From assembly GCA_002197995.1 (NCBI GenBank), contig NGZR01000005.1, positions 4,340,001-4,404,000 on the forward strand: a stretch of DNA of 64,000 bases, written 5' to 3'. The stretch comes from Gaeumannomyces sp. JS-464. Its lineage: Eukaryota; Ascomycota; Sordariomycetes; Magnaporthales; Magnaporthaceae. The notes beneath the pieces are model-generated. The model saw nothing but the letters and a program-made list of their open reading frames with translations, was not told the origin of the DNA and searched no databases. Every line of letters begins with the position of its first letter. The first letter of the stretch is position 1. Of the stretch, positions 43,501 through 54,105 are shown in pieces. The translations under genes and the position numbers were made by a program.

Positions 43501-46500
43501 AAACGAAAAAAAAGGAAAAAAGGATAAAAAGCAAAGCATGGTTAAAACTTTTAACAAAATAACCCATTTAACCCCGCCCGAAAACCCGTTGTTATTATAA
43601 CGAACTTTACTAATAATAACGTTACTTGAAATTCCGACGGTAACGTGGTAATAAACGTTGCAAAAGTTAACGGGCGGGGGCGTAAAAACCGCGGGGGCCT
43701 TTAAAAAAAGTGCTAATAAGGCCTAAAAAAGCGGCCCCCGCTAAGCTTAATAGTTTTTTTTAAAAAAAAACCGCTGTTAAAAGCAAAGCCGTTATTTACG
43801 CTGCGGTGCAAGTAATTATTATTAAGCGAAATGCTTTTACAAATTAGCAACCCGTTTTAAAAACGCTGAAAAAACGGCTATCCGCAAAGCTGGTTTTAAT
43901 AGCGAAAAATTCCTTTTTTAATTAAAAAAAAACGAGCCGACAGGAAAAGCTAAAAGTTAAAGAAAAAAGTAATCTTAAAACAAAATCGTGTTTTAAAGAA
44001 AAAAAAGCTTTAATAACTTTTATAAATGCGAATAAAAGTATAAAAAACACATTTAATATACATTTTAACAATAGTTAATAGTATAAAATTATTCGACGCA
44101 TTTATAAATAAAAATTGCGAATATTACGCAGTTATTAATAAAAACGCCGTTAATAAAATAAGGTTATTTATTTACCGGATTTCGCTAAAAACGTTAAAAA
44201 AAGCCATTATAAAATAAAAAAAGTAATTTAAAAAATCACTTATTTTTTTTTAAAACCGAAAGCCGGTATAAAAAAAAGGTTTACGTTTATATAATGCTAG
44301 GTTTTATTTAACGATTTATTTTAAAAAAGCTATAATTAATGCATTATTAAACGGCATTTATCCCACATATATCGAAAATATGGGTGGGAAAAACGCGTTT
44401 TTAAATGCGCCATTTGCTTTCGAAAAAACGGTTGCGAAAAAGGAAAGTAAAAGCAAACGTGGCAAAAATACAGGTAATTACGTTCGCCCGATATTACAAA
44501 TCGATCGCAATTACGAAAAAAAAATCTGCGGCGCGAGCTGCGATTTATACGGCTTTTATATTCGATATTAAAAAAGCATTAAAAAAAGGTTTTTAAAACG
44601 AAAGTTTAATTACGAAAGCTTATTCCGCGGGAGTTTTACGATTTACTTTCGTTATTTATAAAACAAAAAGCAAATAAGCTAAACCCGTATAAGCCGAGTG
44701 TAAACCACGAAATAAAAATTAAAAAAAAACGCTAACGAAGTTAAGCTTTTTTTGCTTTAAAAACCTTTATATAATATATCGCGGAAAAAAATTTTAATAT
44801 TAAAAATAACATTTTAAAACCTGCTTAATAAAGGATTTATCCGGGTTAACAATTCCCTCGTTAAAGCTTTTATTTTATTCGTGCGAAAACCGGGCGAAAG
44901 GTTACGCTTTTATTGCGATTATCGAAGTTTAAATGCCATTTTACAACTTAACCGGTACTTTTTCCCGCTTATTTCCAACACCTTTCGTAATTTAGCCGGC
45001 ATTTATTAGTTAATTAAAATAAACGTAAAATAAGCTTTTTAAAAAATCCGGGTTAAAAAGGGCTACAAATATATAACCGCTTTCCGCACCCGATATAGCT
45101 TATTCGAATAAACCGTTACTTTTTCCGGCTTTTTAAAAGCTTTAACCACTTTTTAAAAGTATATTAATACCATTTTAAAAAACTTTTTAAACGAGTTTTG
45201 CTTAGTATATTTGGACGATATTAAAATATATACGCAAAGCTTGCGGTTAAACCACTTTTATAAAATGCGGAAAATATTTAAACGTTTTCGAAATTATAGC
45301 TTACATTTTAACTTTAACAAATTATAATTCGCGGTAAAAAGAATTAAATATTTGGGATTTATTATAAAAGCCGGCGTAAAAATAAACCTCGATTTTAAAA
45401 AAGCGGAAGCTGTTTAACGTTAAAAAGCTTTTTATATAACGAAAAAAGTTTGCAATTTTTTAGGATTTTTAAACTTTTACCAAATATTTATCCCCGGTTT
45501 TTTAAAAGCGGTCGTACCGTTAACGAAATTAATAAAAAAAGAAATGCTTTTTTATTAAACGGAAAAATATTAATCCGTTTTTAAAAGTTTAAAATATTTG
45601 TTTTTATCCGTTAATATATTTACGAAATGTATTACGGAGCGATTTCCAACCACCACCCAGCCATTACCTAATATTACGAAGCGATTTTTAACTACCACGT
45701 AGCTTGTATATATACGGCCTTTCGCTATTAAATAAATGGGAGTTTTTTCCTTTCCCTCCTCGCGTAATAACAAGCTTTTTTCCTAGCACTTAGGTGCTGC
45801 ACTGTGATAAAATGGGATTTAAACGCGTTTACCTTTTTAAAAACGAATTATAACGGGTTTGCTTTAAAAAGCACGTTAATGCAAAAAAAAACGGAAAAAA
45901 GCGCTTAGTAAAATTCCATTCCCGCAAATTAAAACCCGTAAAGCGTAATTATCCCGTTTACGATAAAAAAAATGCTAGCTATTATTAATAATTTAAAACA
46001 TTAAAACGCGAAGCTTTGCAATTGTACAAGCTTTACTATTTTTACGGATTATAAAAACCTGGAATACTTTATAAAGTTTTAGCACTTATCGAAACGGTAA
46101 ACGCGTTAAGTAAAAGTGTTAACCAAATATAACTTTAAATTATAATACCGCTTAAGTAAAAAAAACGTAATAGCAAACGCTTTATTACGGAAAGAATAAA
46201 ACCGCTTAAAAAGGAACGAGAAATACAAAGTTAAAAAAATGTAACTATTGTTTAAAAACTTTTTTATTTAAATGCGCGCGATTTAAATTTTTAATAACGG
46301 CTTCGCTTTTAAAAAAAACTTAACGAAATCCCGAACGACGTTTAATAGCTGGAAAACCCGGATTTGCGCGAGCTATTTAAAAGTATAACTAAATAAAATA
46401 ATATATACAAATTTATATACCGTTTATAAAACGCGATAAACGCTTTTTAAACTTAATTTTAAATTTAAATGTGTAAAAAGCAAAATGCCGCATTAATAAT

Positions 46501-47560
46501 AAAGGCAAGCTAAAGTTTAAAAATAAACTTTAAGTGTTAAAAGCCTTTTTTACTACGAAAGCAGTAATAACGGCGGCGGGAATAAAAAACGACCTACGAG
46601 ATAAGTTTCAAAGCGTGCTAATTTAAAAAAAAATACATAACGCTTTCGTTGTAAACCATTCGGGTCGAAACGGTACCACGTACGTCGTAACGAAAACTTT
46701 TATTAGCTTTTAATGCATCGTAACATTAAACGCTTCGTTCGCAATTATAATATTTATAATTATAGCAAATTTTAAAAGGATTTAAAACAAAGCCTTTTAT
46801 AACTTTTACTTATTTTCGACGGGTTTTATAAACATTTGCAAATGGATTTTATAATAAACTTTTTTTTAGTAAACGGGAATACCGTTTAATAAGTAATTAC
46901 GGATAAACTGTCGAAAAAGGTTATTTTAAAAGCGATGCCGTTTATACGAGCCGAAAAGTACGTAAACCCTTTATAACCTGCTTCGTTCGTTTTATAATTA
47001 GCCCGTTTTAATTATTTCGGATAAAAAAACGAATTAAACTAGTAACTTTTAACAGCACTTTTATTAACGTTTAAAAATTAAACAGCTTTTAAATATAACT
47101 TACCATTTTTAAACAAACGGCGGTACGAAACGCGTAAACTAAAGGGTATAAACCGCGTTAAAAACTTACATTAATTACTAGCAATTAAATTAGGATTAAT
47201 AGGTTTTTTTAATTTAACTCGTGTTTAACTTCCGCTTTTACGCAATTATCGGCACGTTCCCGTTTTTTGCTAACTATAAATACGAACTTTCGTTTATTTT
47301 AACTAATAAAAAAAGCACTTTTAAATTTAAAAAAAACGTATTAACAGCGAAAGCTGAAAAATATATAAAAAAACTGGTTTAAATTACAAACATATATTAA
47401 GTAATTATAACTGCGGTAATTTAGCAAGCCGAAAAGTATGTAAATTAAAAAAAGCGGCCGGCGGAACAATATAAGCTAAAAGATAAAATGTAGTTAAATT
47501 TAAACAACATTTTTTCCTTTTATTTAAAAAAAAACTTAATTAATTACGCGTTAAAATTAC
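43500..47560 (+). pseudogene. D2 pol: protease, RT, RNase H, integrase
   Basis: Protease-like INKNCEYYAVINKNAVNKI near 44,105-44,160. RT: GYKYITAFRTRYSLFE near 45,060 and a preserved YLDD at 45,208-45,219 (FCLVYLDDIKIYTQ), then RIKYLGFIIKAGVKI. RNase H: FTDYKNLEYFIKF near 46,030. Integrase: GFYKHLQMDFIINFFLVNG near 46,820 with the first catalytic Asp kept, then ELSFILTNKKSTFKF. Solo LTR I interrupts the RT/RNase H junction. This is the best preserved pol of the D family here, but it still has dozens of RIP stops. Confidence 0.88.
45630..45809. repeat. Solo LTR of an otherwise unseen family (I), low RIP
   Basis: 180 bp, TATTACGGAGCG...CTGTGATA, most simply TG...CA with both ends RIPed. Flanked by perfect aaatg duplications at 45,625-45,629 and 45,810-45,814. 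Deleting it restores the D sequence seen in D1 near 4,390. It holds a direct repeat of ATTACGGAGCGATTT / ATTACGAAGCGATTT about 38 bp apart. It keeps many CpA dinucleotides, so it is less RIPed than its host. Confidence 0.85.
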
Positions 47561-47679
47561 GGTAATTAAAATGGTAAAATTTAACGTAGTAAAAGTGGAA
47601 AGTTTATTTATTAAAGCGTATTACCGTTTTAATATAAATAAAATACGCCGAGCGAGCGAAAATCCCGTTTTTAAATATG

Positions 47680-48665
47680 TTAGGATTAATGCTAAAGGTG
47701 ATATAGGGAAAAGGATTGTATTAAAAGCATGCTTAGCATTAGGAATTCCTATAACTAGCGCAAGGGAAAGGAAGCCTTTTATATAGATAAATAAAAGTTG
47801 TATATATTACCGCACTTATATATAAATAAGTGCGGGGTAAGCGTTTTACTTACAAGGTAAGTGAAACACTTACAGGGTAAGTATAAACCCTAAATCACGC
47901 CATACGACGTAATTAATAACTTTAATATCTTAGTGCATTATATGCACTAACAAAATAAATAATAGCCGACTTTTAGCCACCGGCCGTGCTAATTAACGAA
48001 AAGCGGAAATGGTTAATAAACTAAATTAACAAAGCCCGCATTATAAATAAAAAGCGAGGTAAAGTTAAAAAAGTTTATATTTAGTAAAAAAAAGTATATA
48101 ATGTTTATTTAAACCTTTTTTAAACTTTTGGCAAAAAACGAAACGTTAAACCGTTACGAGGAAAAATACGAAAACGTTATAACGAACGATGGCGACCCCG
48201 AAATGCAAACGGTAAAACGAAAGCGTAATAAGTTATTAAAAAAGCGCAAAAAAAGGAAAGTTTCGTAACGCTAATGTTATATGTATTAACTAATACAATT
48301 CCCGCTAATAAGAAAACCGCAAATTTCGAAGTTAATTCCGCGTTTTAAAACGCGGTTAAACTATTAGTTTAAAATCCTTCCTATTTACTTTTTTTATCCT
48401 TTTTATCTTTTTTATCCGGCTTTTTATTTTTCGCACCGTCGTTATTATTACTTTTCTCGTCCTTCGTACCGTTATCGTCGTTACCTTTTTCGTCGTTCGC
48501 GTTATATAAATCGCTGGAATTTAAATCGTTAACGATTAAAAGTGTAATAACGTTTTTATTAGCGTGCGAAAACGCCGTAACGGTACGGTTAAAGCTAAAA
48601 AAAACTCGAGGTAAAAACGGGTGCTAATATCGATAGTAAAATCGAACCCCGTATTAAAGCGAGCG
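47680..48665. other. About 1 kb present in D2 but absent from D1
   Basis: D1 sequence equal to both sides is continuous, so this is an insertion in D2 or a deletion in D1. The left 200 bp look little RIPed. They include a hairpin CCGCACTTATATATAAATAAGTGCGG (47,800-47,826) and repeated CTTACAAGGTAAG / CTTACAGGGTAAG. Plus-strand NRYEEKYENVITNDGDPE and KRKRNKLLKKRKKRKVS lie at 48,150-48,265. On the minus strand 48,386-48,515 reads as a Lys/Asp-rich low-complexity chain (DEKGNDDNGTKDEK). No target duplication was found and no transposon family is recognised. Confidence 0.45.
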
Positions 48666-49124
48666 GGCGAGCTAACATTTTACTCGAAGGAAAGCGAACC
48701 GCGGAACGCGCTTTGTAAGCGACTTATAACGGATATAATAGCAAAAAGCAAAAGCGTAGTTAAAAACTAAGCAGGCATAAAAGGAAAAGGCTAAAGCTCG
48801 GGGCTAAACTCGAATCGCGTTATGCGTAAGCGTTTGGAAAAAAAGCGCAAAGTTAAATTCGTAATACTATCGTTAACGCGAAACCGTTTAAACGATAGGA
48901 TAACGGGCGGCAAACCGAACCGGTCGCTTTTAAATTTAGCAGCGTAAACCGCGCGTTTAAAAGCGGCGATACGTTATTTATACGCGGCGTTAAAAGTAAA
49001 ATAGCCCGATAAGGTAATAGTTATAACGTTATTAGGAAAAGTTAATACACGTATTTATAACGGCGGAAAATTATTTTTAGGAAATTTACGGCACTATTTT
49101 GCAAGCAGTTTTTAAGCGCTTTAT

Positions 49125-49552
49125 TATTACGACTAGCATGCAAGCTTTAAAGCAGCAAAACGGGAAAAACCTTAAATGGTACTTTTACCCCGCTTTAAAA
49201 CACGTGGAATTACGTAACCTAAAAACGGATTTGTAAATTTGTGGTAGTTAAAAAACAAAGCGATAAATTTAAAAAGGATTTGTAAATTTATAATAAGCTA
49301 AAAACAAAACTACAAATTTAAAAACTATTAAAGCATAAATAGCGTATATATAAAAATAGATTTCCTTTTATTTTAAATAGCTTTAATTAAAACTTCGGCA
49401 TTAATTAATTTAAATTAGCTTTTAAGCATTTTTTAAAGCAAATAATTAAATTGTTTTTTTAAATTACGTGTTTTTTTGTTAACCAAATTAGCGATATTAT
49501 CCTTTCCTCCCCTAAAATGCCTTATTTTAAAAGCAAACCTTTAATTGTAACA
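49125..49552 (+). repeat. LTR, family B, followed by its gag
   Basis: 428 bp, TATTACGACTAGC...TTGTAACA, matching 442-887 and 4,485-4,929. Unlike the copy at 4,485 it is followed by coding sequence, so it is the 5' LTR of an inserted element that interrupts D2. No second copy of the LTR lies to its right within the window. Confidence 0.85.
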
Positions 49553-49599
49553 TTTTAACTAATTTTATTTAATACCTCGTTAAAAAAAAAATAGTATAA

Positions 49600-50950
49600 T
49601 TATAACGAGCAGTAAAAAGCTTAAGGAAAAAAAAACCACGGTTTTTACTTTTAACGGTATTAAATACGATTTTAACGAAACAGCTAATACGGTTAGCCTT
49701 TTTAAACTTATAGCAAACGAAATCGCTAAAAGCTAAGCCGAAATAAAGCAATTTACTACGAAGTTAATATTTTTTAAAACATTTATCGCAATCCGAACGT
49801 ACAAGTTCCCGTTTTCAAACTTTTACGAAAAGAAAAACGGCTAGCTTAAAACGTTCCTTACTGAATGCAAAAGCTATTTTAAGTTTTACAAATAGTAATT
49901 CGTAAGCGAAAAATAAAAAATTGCTTAAGTTATTATTAAACTGGACGGTAAAATGAAAAAATAGTTTTAGTTAACTTAAAACAACTACTTTAAAAAGTAT
50001 AAAAATAGCTAAAAAGCTACCAAAATTATTTTCGCCAATTTCGAAACCTTCGAAAAAAAAGTCGGAAAAGTGTTTAATATAATCGACGAAACCCGAATCG
50101 CGAAAAGAGATTTATTAGCCTTTAAATAGCGAAGGTTTATAGCTAAATACGCAGCGGATTTTTAACGAATTAATATTAAACTTAGCTAAAACGACGCTAT
50201 GTTAATACTGCATTTTTATAACGAATTGCGCGAAAACGTAAAAAATAAATTCGCGAAATAAAATCCTTCGGAATTTTTTACGGATTACGTTAAAAATACG
50301 GTTCGTATTAGCGATAAATTATACGAATAATAATAGGGAAAAAAGGGATATGGTTTTAAAAGTGCGGCATAAAATAATAAAGCCAATTAAAAAAAAGGCT
50401 AAATACCAATTTATTACGGTTTACAAAACGCATTTAAGCTTTATAAACTTTAGTGCGAAAGCCGTTTACTAGTAATAAAAGCAGTAAAAAAAGTAAAAAC
50501 AAAACCCGAAAAACGGGAAGGGTTTTAAATATAGCTAAACTAGCTATATAAATGTTAATTGCTTTTAACGGAATAATAACCGCTAAATAGCGAACTTTTA
50601 ACGAACGCAAAAAAGCCCGATATAAAAAGGATTATGCTTTAAAATAACGTTTAGCTAAATATGCTATTACGACGAGCTATATGCTATATACTAATCCGAT
50701 AAAAAGGCTACCAAATGGTATTTTTGGAAATTTTAAAACGTTTGCATATTTAAAATTACGAAGCTCGAGTATAATAATAAAGGAAAGTAACGCGTCGTTT
50801 TCGAATTTACAAGCTCGAAAAGAAAAAACGACGCCGTTTTTCGTAAAGCCTAAAAAGGAATAGCTTTAACAAATAGTTCGAAAAAAAGAAAAGCTCGAAA
50901 AAAGCTTTTAAATTAAATACACTTTTTTCGAAAGTCGGAAAACTTCGATA
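49600..50950 (+). pseudogene. Ty3/gypsy gag, family B
   Basis: Plus-strand frame with TFLTECKSYFKFYK near 49,850, KYAADF-RINIKLS near 50,145, MLILHFYNELRENVKNKF near 50,200 and NPSEFFTDYVKNTVRISDKL near 50,265. These follow the order of the retrotransposon capsid domain. Gln and Trp codons have become TAA/TAG. No clear zinc knuckle was found at the end. The start lies about 50-80 bp after the LTR and cannot be fixed. Confidence 0.75.
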
Positions 50951-50999
50951 CTAACGCTAAAATAAACTAAAACGGTTAAACTTTTAAAATAACCGAGTT

Positions 51000-51976
51000 T
51001 TAAAAACGAGCAAAAGGTTTAAACGGCGAAACTTTTGTATTTATAATTCGCGAAAGCTAAACAAATTGGAAAACTTAACGTGCTTTTACGCTTTTTAACG
51101 TTTTAAAGTGTTTTTAAAACGTTAAAGTTCCAAAACACCCGATAAACCGTTATGCTACGCTATTTTAACAAATAAAAACGACGGCTAATTTTTATCGTAG
51201 TTTAACAACTAATAAAAAGTTAAATACGTTAATTACCGATTCGACGACGCAAACGAGTTAAAAAGGGCTGCGTTAAACCCGAGGACCATTTTAACGTTAA
51301 TTTAAAACACTTCGGATATTTGCACCTTTTTTAAACAAAATGCATTTACGAAAAATGCAAATTCCATTTATAACCTAAGTTTAAATACGATTTCTTTTTA
51401 CGAAGGTTAAAAAATAAGCTAAAAGTTAAGCCTCGTTTGGCATTTTAATTGCTACGGTAAAAACTAGCCCGAATCGGCAAATTTACCGCAGTTTTTAAGC
51501 TTAACGAACGGCACTTAATGTATATATATTACTAAAACATTCGATTAGGAAAAGTGCGAAATTATAAAATGCAAAAAGTATATAGCATAAAAAGCGAAAA
51601 CTTAATATTAAGGGATTACGCGGGCGTATATACCGTTTAACCCGGATAAAAAAACGAACGTGCGGTATTTATTCCTTTTACTAAAAAACTAAAAAAACCA
51701 CCCGAGCGAAAAGCACGGAATAAAAAAAAAACTAATAAAAACCTTTGTAATAGTAAAATCGAGTTAACTGTATAACCTATTAACATTTCGAATAAAATAT
51801 TAAAAAAAAGGTTAAAATAATAATTAATTGCAAAGCATAAAACGATTATATATCGTTATAAACGGTTAAACGGTGCGAAATTCCTATAAAACGAAAATAC
51901 TAACCGTATTAATTAAAAACGGTTAAAAAAATGCCCGTCGTTTATAATAAAAAATAAATTAATTAAAAAATACAGT
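51000..51976 (+). pseudogene. Unrecognised decayed reading frame downstream of family B gag
   Basis: The plus strand reads PRTILTLIxNTSDIC or, in another frame, EDHFNVNLKHFGYLHLF, then ERHLMYIYY, KVRNYKMQKVYSIK and NERAVFIPFTKKLKKPPE, with RIP-type stops between. It would be expected to be protease/RT of family B, but I found neither a catalytic DTG nor a YLDD motif, so it may be another sequence joined here. Ends at the TA target of pogo copy C4. Confidence 0.35.
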
Positions 51977-51978
51977 TA

Positions 51979-53837
51979 ACGTGGTTTACCACCGAGTGGG
52001 CCAAACCACCGAGTGGGCTAAAACACGCGACCACGCGATACTTTTTCTTTCGCGACCAATTCTTTTACTTACAATAATGTTAATGGGAAACGACGAAAGC
52101 CGGGCAATGTTACCTTTTAAGCTTTGCAATTTAACTTAAAACTAAGCGTGCGGAAAGCTGCAAAAATCTACTCGGTTGCGAAATCGACTTTAACGCGTCG
52201 AAAGCGTGGCCGACCTGCTCGACGCGATAGCGCGCCTAACTTTCGAAAATTAACGGAATGCGAAAAAAAAGGCGCTTATTAAAATATATTTAAGCTAAAT
52301 TCCCGCGCATTTTCCTCCCCGGCCTTTTGGTGTTAAAAAATATGGCCAATTAACTGCTCGCGAACGTAACGCGGCCACCGTCGGGACCAATTAAATCGCG
52401 AAGTTTATTAAACGCCGCGCAAAGCTTGGTACGCGCTAAATTCGAAAGTACGATTATTAAAAAGCTAAATGCGAAAATTTTAAGCTCGTTTTTGCGTAAT
52501 TCGACCTTATACGGAACATTATCGACAAATATAGCATTTAAAATAACGATATTTATAATTTCGACGAAACCGGTTTCCTTATAGGTATAATCGCGGCCGT
52601 TATAGTTATTACAATATCGAAAGGCCGTAGTAAAGCAAAGCTGGTCCAGTTTAGCAACCGGGAATGGGCTATAATTATTTAAAAGGTTAATTATTGCGGC
52701 TAAGCGATTTTTCCTTTTATTATCGTTAAAAGGCAGTACCACTTAGCCAATTGGTATTCGAAAACCGACTTTCCACGCGATTAGGTTATTGCAATAAGTT
52801 CCAACGGGTGGATTACGAACGAGCTCGGCCTAAAATGGATTTAGCATTTCGATAAACATATTGCAGCTCGTTTTACGGGGTTTTATCGTTTGTTAGTGCT
52901 GGACGGCTACGAAAGCCACTATTTGACAAATTTCGAGCTTTACTGCTAGAAATATAACATTATTACGTTTTGCATACCTTCGTATTCGTTTTACTTCTTT
53001 TAGCCGCTTAACGTTAAATGTTTTAGCCCGTTAAAAAAGGCGTACGATTAACAAATCGAAAACTTAATAAAGTTATACGTTAATTACGTAATTAAAGTCG
53101 AATTCTTTTCGGCTTTTAAAGCGGCATTTTTTAACTTTATAACCGAAAAAAACATTCGAAAAGGCTTTCGAAAGGCTAGCTTTGCTCTTTTTAATCCGAA
53201 ATCGGTTTTAAAAAAGCTGGATGTAAAACTACGAACTTTAACTCCTTCGATAACGCTTTTAAACAACCCCGAACCTTGGACTTTTAAAACGCCTAAAACA
53301 GCTAAAAAGCAACTTCGCAATCCGAACATATTAAAACTCGGATTTCCAATTACTAAAGCAGCTTTCCGATTTCCATTTATATAGCTGTAAACCAAATTGC
53401 AAAAAGGGCGAAAGCGATAATACATAAGGTAGCCCTTTTCCGAGCCGAAATGTTTACGTTTAAAAAGGCGAACAAAGCATTAAGCAAACGCCGAAAAGCT
53501 AAAAAAACACGCGTTTAATTAAAAGGGTTACTTACTATCGAAAAAGTACGAAATGTTTTAAACCAAAAAAAGCTAAATGGATAGCTATAGCAAAAATGCG
53601 CGATTATAGGGGTTCGAAAAGGAGGGCGACGACAACTCGTCGGCGATGTGGCATTTGCGGCAAAACCGGACATAATGCGCGCATTTGTTAAAAAAAAGTA
53701 AAAACGTTTAATATATACAATTTTAAATAGTTTAAATGCATTTTTAGCGTTGTTAGGTTGGCATGCGCGTTAATTAACTAAAGGTTGGAATGGCGTGGCC
53801 CATTCGGTAGTTTAGCCCATTCGGTGGTAAACCACGT
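51979..53837 (+). mobile_element. Fot1/pogo transposon copy C4, best preserved transposase
   Basis: 1,859 bp between TA dinucleotides, ends ACGTGGTTTACCACCGAGTG and CGGTGGTAAACCACGT. The transposase on the plus strand runs from about 52,080 to 53,700. Psq-type helix-turn-helix: FNLKLSVRKAAKIYSVAKST at about 52,130-52,190. Catalytic centre: DETGF at 52,563-52,577; VLDGYESH with Asp at 52,902-52,904; third position PLNV with Asn (AAC, 53,010-53,012) where Asp is expected. C-terminal zinc knuckle: CGICGKTGHNARIC at about 53,647-53,688. About a dozen TAA/TAG stops. A functional transposon would cut and paste at TA. Confidence 0.95.
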
Positions 53838-53839
53838 TA

Positions 53840-54105
53840 ATAATATTACGTATTTGAAATAAGGAAAACGTTATTATTATATTAAATAAGCTAAATATAA
53901 AAAAAAGAAATGTAATTTTCGGGATTTTTTAATTTAAAAAAAATAATTTATAAACAAATTGGGCTACCGGTTAAATCTAATAAAAAAAGCTACAAATAAT
54001 TAAAACGGTTTACCAATTACGAACTTTAAATCGTAAATATAAAAAGTAACGAAAAAAAGTTATAACGGTAATAAAATTTGGCAATTTACTTTCGTATTTA
54101 GCATT
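53840..54105. other. AT-rich spacer, nothing recognised
   Basis: Between C4 and the block shared by the two LINE ends. No reading frame of note and no repeat match. Probably the interrupted host sequence of C4 or the extreme 3' end of LINE L1. Confidence 0.4.

Larger units (their letters stand above)
42117..49124 (+). mobile_element. Ty3/gypsy-type element D2, 3' end lost to a family B insertion
   Basis: Starts with a 216-bp LTR (42,117-42,332) and is collinear with D1 (reversed) through gag, pol and the downstream basic frame. At 49,125 a family B LTR interrupts it at a point equal to about 2,060 in D1. The remaining 0.8 kb and the 3' LTR are not in the window. Two further insertions lie inside: solo LTR I (45,630-45,809) and an unassigned 1-kb segment (about 47,680-48,665). 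Confidence 0.88.

Noticed and set aside
47571..47786. Small gene of 71 codons
   Set aside because: It starts in D2 sequence shared with D1 and crosses the junction into the unassigned 1-kb segment, so it is a chance fusion of two sequences.
52350..52742. Minus-strand open frame of 130 codons in pogo copy C4
   Set aside because: It is antisense to the DETGF region of the transposase, which has clear family motifs on the plus strand.
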